From NCBI RefSeq assembly GCF_042667405.1, contig NZ_JBHVAL010000007.1, positions 62,001 to 126,000 of the forward strand: a stretch of 64,000 nucleotides of DNA. The letters run 5' to 3'. A program made the position numbers and the translations under genes. This DNA comes from Arthrobacter sp042667405 (lineage in GTDB: Bacteria > Actinomycetota > Actinomycetes > Actinomycetales > Micrococcaceae). Under the pieces are notes generated by a model that was not told the DNA's origin, searched no databases, and was given only the letters and a program-made list of their open reading frames with translations. Position 1 is the stretch's first letter, and the number at the start of each line of letters is the position of its first letter. Positions 15,391 to 24,103 of this stretch are shown here, in pieces.

Positions 15391-16605
15391 GTGATCCCAG
15401 CACCCCTCACAGTCCCCCGCCCGATGTTGACCCCCGAGGGCCAACCCGCCATGGCTGACTGGAGCCTCACCCCGTCCAAGGTCCACCTCAACCACGGCTC
15501 CTATGGCTCCGTTCCCCGGGCCGCCCAGGCGCAACAGTTAGGACTCAAGGAACAGATGGACCTGAACCCCTGCCCGTGGTTCATGAGCCAGTACGATCTG
15601 GTGGCCGCGGCGCGAAGGGAAGTCGCAGCTTTCCTCGGTGTGGATCCCCAGCACCTTGCCCTGGTCCACAACGCCAGCGCCGGAGTGAGCACGGTGTACA
15701 ACTCGCTGGATTTTGCTCCCGGCGCGGAGATCGTGACCACCAACCATGCGTACGGGGCGGTACTGCAAGGGGCAGAACGCGTAGCCCGCAGAGCCGGTGG
15801 CCGCGTCCGGATCGCGGAAATCCCCCTCGATGCGGACGCAGAGACAGTTTGTGCCTTGGTAATGGCCGAAGTGACTCCCCGGACGGCCCTGATCGTGGTG
15901 GACCAGATCACCTCCGCAACGGCCCGCGCCTTCCCTGTTGAAGACATTGCCCGCGAGGCTTCCCTCCTGGGAGTTCCCGTACTGGTGGACGCAGCCCACG
16001 CTCCGGGCGTACTGGAGTTTCCGGTTCCCGACATTGAAGGTTTTTGGGTCGGCAATCTCCACAAGTTTGCCTGTGCGCCGCGCGGAACGGCAGCCCTGGT
16101 GGCGCGGGGAACACACGCAGATTCGTTGGAACCACTGATCGACTCCTGGGGCTTCCCTTATACCTTTCCGGAAAACTTCGACCACGTCGGTACCCAGGAT
16201 GTGACCTCCTGGATGGCAGCCGGAACAGCTTTTGACACCATCGAAGAGCGATACGGTTGGGACACCTTCCGGACCTACGCCAAGGAACTCTGCGACTACG
16301 GCCAGTCACTGATCGGCGAGGCCTTCACCAATGCAACAGGCCAGAACCCGACGGTCGACGTCGGCATGCCTGTAGGGCCATTGCGCCTGATCCGCCTGCC
16401 GGACGGGCTGGCCACCACCCACGAGGATTCCCACGCAGTCCGCGGCTACATATCGGAGCACCTGGACATCGAAACAGCCATCACCACTTTCAACGGGCAG
16501 GGATACCTGCGGCTTTCCGCCCACTTGTACAACTCCCCGAAGGACTACGAAATCTTCGCGGAGAAGGCGGTTCCGGAACTTGTCCGGCTCGCCCGCTCCC
16601 TCTAG
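15391..16605 (+). CDS. class V aminotransferase-fold PLP enzyme (isopenicillin-N-epimerase-like)
   Basis: A 404-residue PLP-dependent enzyme. It has the N-terminal KVHLNHGSYGSVPRAA, VLVDAAHAPG with the cofactor Asp, and the Schiff-base lysine in VGNLHKFACAPRG (Lys225). This arrangement resembles isopenicillin-N epimerase-like proteins, a loose group that includes epimerases, lyases and transaminases, so the reaction cannot be named. The GTG at 15391 has GAAGGA five bases upstream. It is 58 bases from the ABC binding-protein gene, so the enzyme probably acts on the imported compound or a product of it. Confidence 0.85.
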   Translation: MIPAPLTVPRPMLTPEGQPAMADWSLTPSKVHLNHGSYGSVPRAAQAQQLGLKEQMDLNPCPWFMSQYDLVAAARREVAAFLGVDPQHLALVHNASAGVSTVYNSLDFAPGAEIVTTNHAYGAVLQGAERVARRAGGRVRIAEIPLDADAETVCALVMAEVTPRTALIVVDQITSATARAFPVEDIAREASLLGVPVLVDAAHAPGVLEFPVPDIEGFWVGNLHKFACAPRGTAALVARGTHADSLEPLIDSWGFPYTFPENFDHVGTQDVTSWMAAGTAFDTIEERYGWDTFRTYAKELCDYGQSLIGEAFTNATGQNPTVDVGMPVGPLRLIRLPDGLATTHEDSHAVRGYISEHLDIETAITTFNGQGYLRLSAHLYNSPKDYEIFAEKAVPELVRLARSL

Positions 16606-16663
16606 ACCCCACCCGCACCCGCTCAGCCGGTGCAAACACTCAACCAATCAACGGAGGACCCAC

Positions 16664-17962
16664 GTGAAATCGAGAATTATGGCGTCTGCGGCAGCAGGCC
16701 TGGCGGCAGTTCTTGCACTTGCCGGGTGTGGAGGCGGCCAGCAGCAGGCGGCCGATGGCAAGGTCACCTTGAAGATGGTGGAAAGCCTCACCAACCCCAC
16801 CCGCACGGAGACCCTGAAGAAACTCATTTCAGGCTTTGAGCAGGCAAACCCCGACATCAAGGTGGACCTGATCTCGCCGCCTACGGATCAAGCGGACCAG
16901 AAAATCCAGCAAATGCTCCAGTCCGGCAAGGGCATCGATGTCGTGGAGGCCCGCGACATCACGGTGGGCTCTTTCGGCGCCAACAACTGGCTCTACGATA
17001 TGACCAAGGACCTTGATGGCTGGGACGGATGGAACAACCTGACCGAGAACGCCGTCACGTACTCCAAGCAGAACGGCAAGACCTACTACATCCCTTACGG
17101 TTTCTACGGCCTTTCCCTCTTCTACCGCACGGATCTGGTCAAGCAGGCCGGCTTCGATGGTCCTCCGAGCAGCTGGGAGGAGATGGCGAAGCAGGCCGAA
17201 GCCCTTAACAAGCCCTCCGAAAACAAGTTTGGATACGCCTTCCGCGGAGGGACCAACGCCAACTCCAACGCCGTAGCCATTATCGAGGCGTACGTGGCGG
17301 ACGAGATCGACCGGGAGAACGCCTTCAAGCTGACCAATGGCAAGACGATCTTCTCCTCGCCCAAGGCCCAGCAGGCCATGGATCTCTACATCGACCTGTT
17401 CAAGAAGGGCTCCCCGCCGTCGTCCGTAGCATGGGGCTACCCCGAGATGGTGCAGGGCTTCAGCAACGGCTCCACGGCCTTCCTGCTGCAGGACCCCGAA
17501 GTGATCGCCACCGTCAAGGAGTCCCAAGCCATCAAGCAGGATCAGTGGAATGTCGCCCCGCTCCTGGTGGGGCCGGGCGGCAAGGCCATCCAGCCCGTGG
17601 CCTCGGCCGGCTGGGGCATCGCTGAGTCTTCAAAGTCCAAGCCCCAGGCCGTCAAGCTCATCAAGTACTTGGCACAGGGTGACGCTGCCACCACGTTCAG
17701 CAAGGACAACAGTCTTGTACCCACCCAGAAGTCCGCAGCCCAGGACACCTTCTACAGCACGGGCCCTTGGGCTGCCTACGTGAAGATGACGGAGAACCCG
17801 GATACGTACGTTTCGGCAATCCAGCCGCGCAGCGTCTCCTGGTGGACCGAATGGATCAAGAAGTCCGACGGCGAACTTCAGCGGGTCCTCACGGGCCAGA
17901 TGTCCACGAACGAACTGCTGTCCAGCTGGGATACGTACTGGACCGAAAAGATGAAGGGGTAA
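16664..17962 (+). CDS. sugar ABC transporter substrate-binding lipoprotein
   Basis: A 432-residue extracytoplasmic binding protein of the family 1 type. The GTG at 16664 follows a strong CGGAGGAC; a basic start, a hydrophobic stretch and the lipobox LALAGC give lipidation at Cys after about 22 residues. The mature part has typical clamshell features, such as ISGFEQANPDIKVDLISP near the start and a final WDTYWTEKMKG. It captures the solute for the two permeases encoded next. The family mostly binds sugars and oligosaccharides, but the linked aminotransferase leaves an amino compound possible. Confidence 0.9.
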   Translation: MKSRIMASAAAGLAAVLALAGCGGGQQQAADGKVTLKMVESLTNPTRTETLKKLISGFEQANPDIKVDLISPPTDQADQKIQQMLQSGKGIDVVEARDITVGSFGANNWLYDMTKDLDGWDGWNNLTENAVTYSKQNGKTYYIPYGFYGLSLFYRTDLVKQAGFDGPPSSWEEMAKQAEALNKPSENKFGYAFRGGTNANSNAVAIIEAYVADEIDRENAFKLTNGKTIFSSPKAQQAMDLYIDLFKKGSPPSSVAWGYPEMVQGFSNGSTAFLLQDPEVIATVKESQAIKQDQWNVAPLLVGPGGKAIQPVASAGWGIAESSKSKPQAVKLIKYLAQGDAATTFSKDNSLVPTQKSAAQDTFYSTGPWAAYVKMTENPDTYVSAIQPRSVSWWTEWIKKSDGELQRVLTGQMSTNELLSSWDTYWTEKMKG

Positions 17963-17968
17963 CCTCCG

Positions 17969-18940
17969 GTGACTCTCGACGTCAAGCAGGCCGCACCGCC
18001 CCCTTCGGGGCGGAAAGCCGCGCGGCCGGAGCCGGGCAGGGGCAGCTCGTCCAAAAGACGCTTCAACGGCCGGACAGCAATGACCTTGCTGGCCTTCCTT
18101 GCTCCGGCCGCGGTGTTCGTGGGGATCTTCACGTACTACCCCATGATCGCCGGCAGCCAGATGGCGTTCCGGAACTGGAACCTGAATGATCTTTCCGATA
18201 CCTCGTGGATTGGCTTCGGGAACTTCCAGAGCCTGTTCGATGCTCCCGAGTTCGGAACGATCGTCCGCAATACCATGGTGTGGGTTGTGGGATCGCTGGT
18301 CCCGCAAGTGGTGATCGGGTTCGCGGTGGCGTTGTTCCTGAAGCGGCGCTTCCGGATGCGCGGGGCGTACCAGGCCATGATCTTCTTCCCCTGGGCCGTG
18401 TCCGGTTTCCTCATCGGCATGCTGTTCCGGTGGATGTTCAACGCGGAGTTTGGCGTAGTCAACGACCTCCTGATGAAGGCCGGGCTCATCAGCTCGCCCA
18501 TTCCGTGGCTGTCAGATCCCGGCTTCGCGATGACCGCGATCATCATCGCCAACATCTGGTACGGCGTGACGTTCTTCGCCATCATGATCCTCGCCGCCCT
18601 GCAGTCGGTGTCGGACGAGATGTACGAGGCCGCCGCTTTGGATGGTGCAGGCAAGGTTCGGACGTTCTTCAGCATCACGCTGCCGAGCATCTCCACCACG
18701 CTGGCGTTGACCATCCTGTTGCGGGTGATTTGGATCTTCAACTTCCCGGACATCATCTTCGCGATGACCGGTGGCGGTCCGGCCGACCAAACGCACATCA
18801 TCACCACCTACATGATCAAAATTACCCAGGAAGGCGACTACGGCAAGGCGTCCGCCCTGGGATTGATCGTCATGGTCACCCTCATGCTTTTCGCAGCCTT
18901 CTACCTCATGGCCGTCCGCTTTCGAAAGGCAGACCGATGA
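17969..18940 (+). CDS. sugar ABC transporter permease, MalF type
   Basis: A 323-residue inner-membrane permease with a cytoplasmic N-terminal tail of about 35 residues rich in Pro and Arg, six membrane segments, and the EAA loop MYEAAALDGAGKVRTFFSITLP that contacts the ATPase. It lies six bases behind the binding-protein gene and overlaps the next permease gene by four bases (ATGA). A GTG start is used. With its partner it forms the channel of a CUT1-type importer. Confidence 0.9.
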   Translation: MTLDVKQAAPPPSGRKAARPEPGRGSSSKRRFNGRTAMTLLAFLAPAAVFVGIFTYYPMIAGSQMAFRNWNLNDLSDTSWIGFGNFQSLFDAPEFGTIVRNTMVWVVGSLVPQVVIGFAVALFLKRRFRMRGAYQAMIFFPWAVSGFLIGMLFRWMFNAEFGVVNDLLMKAGLISSPIPWLSDPGFAMTAIIIANIWYGVTFFAIMILAALQSVSDEMYEAAALDGAGKVRTFFSITLPSISTTLALTILLRVIWIFNFPDIIFAMTGGGPADQTHIITTYMIKITQEGDYGKASALGLIVMVTLMLFAAFYLMAVRFRKADR

Positions 18941-19773
18941 TCAACACTCCGACACTCGCGGGCCGCATTTCGAAGGTGGTTTTCCTTGGCCTTTGCCTGA
19001 TCGTCACTGTCTTTCCGCTGTACTGGATCGTGGTGACGTCCCTCAAGGAGCCGGGGGCCATCTACTCGCTGCCCCTGGATTACTGGCCGCGGCAGTTGTC
19101 GTTCGATAACTACGTCGGGCTTTTCACCAAGTCCGACTTCGGCCAGTACATGCTCAACAGCCTGGTGGTGGCGCTGGTTGCGGCGTCGGTGGCGACGCTC
19201 ATCTCACTGCTCTCCGCGTATGTCCTGGCCCGGTTCCAGTTCTCCGGGCGAGGTGCCGTTCTGGGCGCGTTCCTCATTACGCAGATGATCCCGGGGTTCA
19301 TCGCCCTGGGACCGCTGTACCTGATGATGACCGACTTCGGCTTGGTGGATTCCAAGACAGGCTTGATCCTGATCTACATCGCCATCTGCATCCCGTTCTG
19401 CACCATCATGCTGCGCGGCTTCTTCGAGAACGTCCCCGACGCTTTGGAAGAGGCCGCAATGATCGATGGCTGTTCCAGGATGGGCGCGCTCTTCAGGGTC
19501 ATTGTTCCCGTGATGCTGCCCGGTATCGCGGCGAGCTTTGTGTTCAACTTCGTGAACTGCTGGAACGAACTGTTCCTGTCGGTGACCCTGATGAACAGCG
19601 ACAGCAACAAAACCATCCCGACGGCGTTGGCCGGCTTCATCTCCAGCTTCAACATCGATTGGGGTTCCATGTCCGCTGCCGCGGTGTTGACGGTGGTACC
19701 GACGCTGGTGATCTTCGCTTTTGCCAGCAAGTTCATTGTCCAGGGACTGACCGCCGGTTCTGTGAAGGGCTGA
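18937..19773 (+). CDS. sugar ABC transporter permease, MalG type
   Basis: A 278-residue permease starting at the ATG overlapping the previous stop; the longer open frame upstream is only a shadow of the preceding gene. It has six membrane segments and the EAA loop ALEEAAMIDGCSRMGALFRVIVP. It is the last gene of the unit, and no ATP-binding subunit is encoded here. In actinobacteria such CUT1 systems are often energised by a shared MsiK-type ATPase from elsewhere; that is inferred. A hairpin terminator follows at 19785. Confidence 0.9.
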   Translation: MINTPTLAGRISKVVFLGLCLIVTVFPLYWIVVTSLKEPGAIYSLPLDYWPRQLSFDNYVGLFTKSDFGQYMLNSLVVALVAASVATLISLLSAYVLARFQFSGRGAVLGAFLITQMIPGFIALGPLYLMMTDFGLVDSKTGLILIYIAICIPFCTIMLRGFFENVPDALEEAAMIDGCSRMGALFRVIVPVMLPGIAASFVFNFVNCWNELFLSVTLMNSDSNKTIPTALAGFISSFNIDWGSMSAAAVLTVVPTLVIFAFASKFIVQGLTAGSVKG

Positions 19774-19784
19774 CGCTGGACCGA

Positions 19785-19814
19785 CCGTCGGGCGCCCCTC
19801 AAGGCGCCCGACGG
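19785..19814. terminator. 12-bp hairpin between permease and ku
   Basis: CCGTCGGGCGCC (19785-19796) pairs perfectly with GGCGCCCGACGG (19803-19814) over six bases. It lies between the convergent permease (+) and Ku (-) genes. A T run follows some ten bases later, inside the ku end. Confidence 0.75.
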
Positions 19815-19818
19815 CGGT

Positions 19819-20685
19819 TCACGCCTTTTTCTTGGCCCGCGCCTTTGGCTTGCTGTCGGCTTTGCTGGCGGCAGCGTCGTCGTCGGACGCTTTTTCCTTG
19901 CCGCGTTTCTTGTCCAGGCTTCGCTTCAGTGCCTCCATCAGGTCGATGACGTCGCCGCCCTCGCCTTCGCCTTCGACATTGCCGAAGGTGGCCTCGGTAT
20001 CCAGGGCCTCGCCCTTTTCCAGCTTTGCCTCTATGAGCGTTTTCAGCTGGGCCTGGTAGTCGTCGGTGTATTCGTCGGGGTCGAAATCATGGGCCATGGA
20101 TTCCACCAGGGCCGAGGACATTTCCAATTCCTTGTCCGAGATCTTGATGTCCGTTTCCAGGGACGGGAATTTGGCTTCACGCACCTCATCACCCCAAAGG
20201 AGCGCCTGCAGCAGCAGCACGTCACCTCTCACCCTCAAGGCACCGAGCCGCGTTTTCTGCCGCAGCGCGTACTGGACGATCGCGATCCTGTCCGTGTCCT
20301 CCAGTGTTTGCCGCAGCAGCATGTAGGCCTTGGGCGACTTGGAATCCGGCTCCAGGAAGTAGCTGCGCTCGTACATGATCGGGTCCAGCTGCTCGGCGGG
20401 AATGAACTCCACCACTTCGATTTCGCGGCTGTTTTCCTCCGGCAGGGACTTCAATTCCGCGGCCGTGAGGACCACGGTGCGGCCTTCTTCCTCGTAGGCC
20501 TTGTCAATATCCTCGTAGGCAACTACTTCGCCGCAAATTTCGCATTTGCGCTGGTACCTGATGCGTCCGCCGTCCTTATTGTGGACTTGGTGCAGGCCAA
20601 TATCGTGATCCTCCGTGGCACTGTAGAGCTTCACTGGTACGTTGACCAGACCGAACGCGATAGATCCCTTCCATATAGCCCTCAT
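19819..20685 (-). CDS. ku: Ku protein, non-homologous end joining
   Basis: From the conserved start MRAIWKGSIAFGLVNVPVK at 20685 the protein has 288 residues; the frame extends six codons further (20703) without support. The Ku core covers about residues 1-230, including the CEICGEVV motif near residue 50. A Lys/Asp-rich tail (KPKARAKKKA at the end) follows, typical of longer actinobacterial Ku and used for DNA contact. Ku homodimers bind DNA double-strand ends and recruit LigD, encoded divergently about 40 bases away. Confidence 0.94.
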   Translation of the reverse strand: MRAIWKGSIAFGLVNVPVKLYSATEDHDIGLHQVHNKDGGRIRYQRKCEICGEVVAYEDIDKAYEEEGRTVVLTAAELKSLPEENSREIEVVEFIPAEQLDPIMYERSYFLEPDSKSPKAYMLLRQTLEDTDRIAIVQYALRQKTRLGALRVRGDVLLLQALLWGDEVREAKFPSLETDIKISDKELEMSSALVESMAHDFDPDEYTDDYQAQLKTLIEAKLEKGEALDTEATFGNVEGEGEGGDVIDLMEALKRSLDKKRGKEKASDDDAAASKADSKPKARAKKKA

Positions 20686-20723
20686 ACACCCAGTCAACAG
20701 CACAACACAGCGGAGGAGAAGAG

Positions 20724-23261
20724 GTGGCAGGCAAGCAGCAGGAGCGCGTCAACGTGGAAGGCCACGAACTCACCCTGACCAATCTGGGCAAAATCATCTA
20801 CCCGGAGACCGGCACCACCAAGGCTGAGGTGCTTGAGTACTACGCCACCGTGGCCCCTTTCCTCATCCCGGCCGCGGCCAACAGGCCGGTGACGCGCAAG
20901 CGCTGGGTGAACGGCGTGGGCACTGCGGAACACCCGGGGCAGGTCTTCTTCCAAAAGAATCTCGAGGATTCCGCACCCCGGTGGATTCCGCGGGCCGCCA
21001 TCCAGCATTCGGACCACACCAACGTTTATCCCATGGTGAACAACCTGGCCACGCTCACCTGGATGGCCCAGATCGCTTCCCTGGAGATCCACGTTCCGCA
21101 GTGGCAGGTGGACGCGTCCGGGACGCCGTTGAGGCCAGACCGCTTCGTCCTCGACCTCGACCCAGGCCCCGGCGCGGGCCTGCCGGAGTGCGTGGAAGTT
21201 GCCATGCTGGCACGCTCCATCCTGCAGGACATGGGCATGGATCCCGTTCCCGTCACCAGCGGGAGCAAAGGCATCCACCTGTACACCGGTTTGGACGGCA
21301 CCTTGAAGTCCGAGCAGGTGTCCGCATTCGCCCACGAGCTCGCGCGGGCCCTGGAAACCGACCACCCCGACCTCGTGGTCAGCGACATGAAGAAGTCCCT
21401 GCGCAAGGGCAAGGTGCTGGTGGACTGGAGCCAGAACAGCGGCAACAAAACCACTATCGTGCCCTACTCCCTCCGCGGCCGCGCGTTTCCAACGGTCGCC
21501 GCACCACGCACGTGGGAGGAGCTCGAGGACCCTTCGCTGGAGCACCTTGACTACAGGGAGGTTATGGAGCGGGTCAGTTCGGGCGAGGATTGCTTTGCGC
21601 CTATTTCGGAACGGCACCTGCCACCCCACACCGAGGACGGGACGGACGACGGCGGTACTCCCCGCAGCTCGGTCGGGGCCAGGGAGCGTGTGGTGACGGT
21701 GGAGAACCGTCTCGCCAAGTACGTCGGGATGCGCGATCCGGACAAAACCCCGGAGCCGTTTCCGTCGTCGTCGGCTGCTTCCACAGCGGTGTCCAGCGCA
21801 ACGTCAGCCGGGCAGCCCAAACCCGGCGACCCGGCACCGCCCGGTGGCATCTTCGTGATCCAGGAGCACCACGCGCGTCGGTATCACCTGGACCTGCGGC
21901 TGGAACACAACGGGGTCCTGGCTTCCTGGGCGCTGCCGCGCGGAGTCCCGGAAACGCCGGACCGGAACAACCTGGCCGTCCATACGGAGGACCACCCGAT
22001 GGAGTATGCGACCTTCGCGGGAGTAATTCCCAAGGGCGAGTACGGGGCCGGAACCATGACCATTTGGGACCGCGGCGAGTTCACGTGCGAGAAATGGCGC
22101 GATGACAAGGAAGTCATCGCCACGCTCACGGGCGAGCCCGGCGGTGGCCTCGGCGGGACCAAGCGGCTGGCCCTGATCAATACGGGTGACCGATGGCTGA
22201 TCCACCTGATGAAGGAGCAGCCGGGCGGCAAACGGAACGTCAAAGCAACGCCTGCTGCCAAGCCTGCTGCCAAGCCGCGTGAGCCTGAGCCGCCACCCTT
22301 GCGGGACTACGCACCCATGCTCGCTACGTCCGGAACAACTGCCGATCTCCGCGGCGGCAACTGGCTCTATGAACTCAAATGGGATGGCATCCGGGCCATC
22401 ATCACCGGAACCGAGGGGCGGATCCGGCTGATGAGCCGCAACGGGAACGACCTCACAGCCACCTACCCCGAGCTCACCGACCGTGCCTGCTGGCCCGATG
22501 GCGATTTTGTGGCCGACGGCGAAATCGTCGCCCTGGGCAAGGGGTCCCGGCCGGACTTTGGCCGGCTGCAACTGCGCATGAACCTGGTCAAGGCTGCGGA
22601 CATCGAGCGGGCACGGGCCTCGGTTCCGGTACAGCTGATGCTCTTCGATCTGCTGTACGACGCCGGAACGGACTTGAGCGGGCTGCCTCTGCTCGAGCGG
22701 CGCAAGAAGCTGGAGGCGTTTGCGGAGCGTTTGCCCGCGGGCTGCCCGCTTCACGTTTCCGCCGTGCTGGACCACGACGTCGAGGACCTCATGGCCAGCG
22801 CTGCCGATCTGGGCCTGGAGGGGGTTATGGCCAAGAAGGCCGACAGCCGTTACACGGTGGGGCGTCGCAGCGGGTCGTGGATCAAGCTCAAGCTGGAGCA
22901 AAGCCAGGAAGTGGTGGTGGGCGGTTGGCGTCCGGGAGCCGGGGCCCGGAGCGGGACTTTCGGTGCGTTGCTCCTGGGCATCCCGGACGGCGACGCCTTG
23001 CACTATGTAGGCAGGGTGGGCACGGGGTTCAAGGACTGGCAGCTGCGGGAGATCATGGAGCGGCTGGAACCGTTGGCGGTGGACGATTCACCTTTCAAGG
23101 ACATTCCGAGGGAGGACGCCGCCGGTGCGCGTTGGGTCAAACCGGAGCTGGTGGCCGAGGTGACTTTCGGCAATTGGACAGGTCCTGGCAGGCTGCGCCA
23201 TCCGGTGTGGCGTGGGTGGCGCCCGGACAAGTCCCCTTCCGACGTCAGCCAGCCCAACTAG
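20724..23261 (+). CDS. ligD: ATP-dependent DNA ligase LigD with polymerase, phosphoesterase and ligase domains
   Basis: A 845-residue multidomain end-joining enzyme. The N-terminal primase-polymerase domain (about 10-290) has the metal-binding DLDPGPGAG motif. The 3'-phosphoesterase domain (about 365-480) has HHARRYHLDLRLEHNG and PKGEYGAG. The C-terminal ligase (about 525-835) has the nucleotidyl Lys552 in ELKWDGIRA, motif VADGEIVAL and final EGVMAKKADSRY. The order polymerase-phosphoesterase-ligase is the mycobacterial one. It trims, fills and seals ends held by Ku. The GTG at 20724 follows GGAGGAGAAGAG. The stop codon lies inside a large hairpin (23249-23322). Confidence 0.95.
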   Translation: MAGKQQERVNVEGHELTLTNLGKIIYPETGTTKAEVLEYYATVAPFLIPAAANRPVTRKRWVNGVGTAEHPGQVFFQKNLEDSAPRWIPRAAIQHSDHTNVYPMVNNLATLTWMAQIASLEIHVPQWQVDASGTPLRPDRFVLDLDPGPGAGLPECVEVAMLARSILQDMGMDPVPVTSGSKGIHLYTGLDGTLKSEQVSAFAHELARALETDHPDLVVSDMKKSLRKGKVLVDWSQNSGNKTTIVPYSLRGRAFPTVAAPRTWEELEDPSLEHLDYREVMERVSSGEDCFAPISERHLPPHTEDGTDDGGTPRSSVGARERVVTVENRLAKYVGMRDPDKTPEPFPSSSAASTAVSSATSAGQPKPGDPAPPGGIFVIQEHHARRYHLDLRLEHNGVLASWALPRGVPETPDRNNLAVHTEDHPMEYATFAGVIPKGEYGAGTMTIWDRGEFTCEKWRDDKEVIATLTGEPGGGLGGTKRLALINTGDRWLIHLMKEQPGGKRNVKATPAAKPAAKPREPEPPPLRDYAPMLATSGTTADLRGGNWLYELKWDGIRAIITGTEGRIRLMSRNGNDLTATYPELTDRACWPDGDFVADGEIVALGKGSRPDFGRLQLRMNLVKAADIERARASVPVQLMLFDLLYDAGTDLSGLPLLERRKKLEAFAERLPAGCPLHVSAVLDHDVEDLMASAADLGLEGVMAKKADSRYTVGRRSGSWIKLKLEQSQEVVVGGWRPGAGARSGTFGALLLGIPDGDALHYVGRVGTGFKDWQLREIMERLEPLAVDDSPFKDIPREDAAGARWVKPELVAEVTFGNWTGPGRLRHPVWRGWRPDKSPSDVSQPN

Positions 23262-23322
23262 GTAACAGCAAACGTTCCACTGGGCGTCCAATGGAACAAG
23301 TGCTGTTACCCAGTTGGGCTGG
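23249..23322. repeat. long interrupted hairpin at the 3' end of ligD
   Basis: The 22-base arm at 23249-23270 (containing GGTAACAGCA) is complementary to 23301-23322 (TGCTGTTACC and onwards) with one mismatch that would be a wobble pair in RNA. Inside, GTTCCA (about 23274) and TGGAAC (about 23292) form a second stem. The ligD stop codon is part of the left arm. It probably terminates ligD transcription and the opposing small gene, though there is no T tract. Confidence 0.75.
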
Positions 23323-23352
23323 CGGGGTGGTCGGTTGGGTGCGGGTGAGGGG

Positions 23353-23613
23353 TCAGGACGAGTGCGGCATCTGCGGACGGCTGGTCCTGTGGATCGCCGT
23401 TACCGCCGCTCCTTGGCCCATACGGCCATGGGCTTGGTCGCGGTCCTTCGGGTGCCGGCGTTTGCCGTTGCCGTCCGGCCATTGATTGCCCTGGTCAGCT
23501 CCCAGCGCCAGGGCAACGCCTGTTGGCTCGGGCATCGGTGCCATGTCCATGGACTCCACCAAGTGGCTTGCAACCTCAGGATCGATGCCCTCAGCGTTGT
23601 GATTCGCAGTCAT
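23353..23613 (-). CDS. small hydrophilic protein, unknown function
   Basis: An 86-residue ORF starting MTANHNAEGIDPEVASHLVE. The ATG has a good ribosome site, GGAAAGGA, a few bases upstream. The N-terminal part looks like a short folded segment (DPEVASHLVESMDMAPMPEP), while the rest is rich in Arg, Gly, His and Gln. The upstream gene on the same strand also starts MTAN, suggesting a tandem of small genes. No family recognised. Confidence 0.55.
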   Translation of the reverse strand: MTANHNAEGIDPEVASHLVESMDMAPMPEPTGVALALGADQGNQWPDGNGKRRHPKDRDQAHGRMGQGAAVTAIHRTSRPQMPHSS

Positions 23614-23663
23614 GGTTCTTCCTTTCCAGTGCGCGTGTTTTCCTATGGGCTTGTCCGCCGGAG

Positions 23664-23864
23664 TTACCAGCGGACCTTCTTCTCTGTCTTGGCCATCTTG
23701 CCGCTGGCCGATGTGGGCTTGTGCCCCTTGCCGGTGCTCTGCCAGCCGGCCGGAGCGCCGCCGCCGGATTTGCTGGCAAGCATTGCCCTTTGGGCGTCGG
23801 TCAGCTTTGACTTGATGCCGCCGGATGCGGGCTGCTTGTTGTCGTTTGAAGGGTTGGCAGTCAT
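23664..23864 (-). CDS. small basic protein, unknown function
   Basis: A 66-residue ORF from the ATG at 23864, which has GGAG five bases upstream; the frame extends to 23966 but without such a site. It starts MTANPSNDNKQPASGGIKSK, then has KLTDAQRAMLASKSGGG and a Lys-rich end (KMAKTEKKVRW). The composition suggests a nucleic-acid-associated or disordered protein, but nothing more can be said. The small gene at 23353 lies 50 bases downstream and shares the MTAN start. Confidence 0.55.
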   Translation of the reverse strand: MTANPSNDNKQPASGGIKSKLTDAQRAMLASKSGGGAPAGWQSTGKGHKPTSASGKMAKTEKKVRW

Positions 23865-24103
23865 ATGGACTCCTAAAGTGTGTGAGTCCTGAAGAGACAC
23901 GTATCCCGTGGCGTTTGGTTCAAGAAAAGGCGTCGACAACGGGAACGGCGTGGAGGCAAGCCTCAACAGGCATGGATTTTTGTCATCTGAAACGCAGCTG
24001 CATGCTCACTTCGAAGAGCACGGGCCGGTCTACTCAAAAATCAGTGTTCCCATGCGTCATACCCTAACCATCATCCTGCACATTTGTGAACCCCCCGATT
24101 AGC

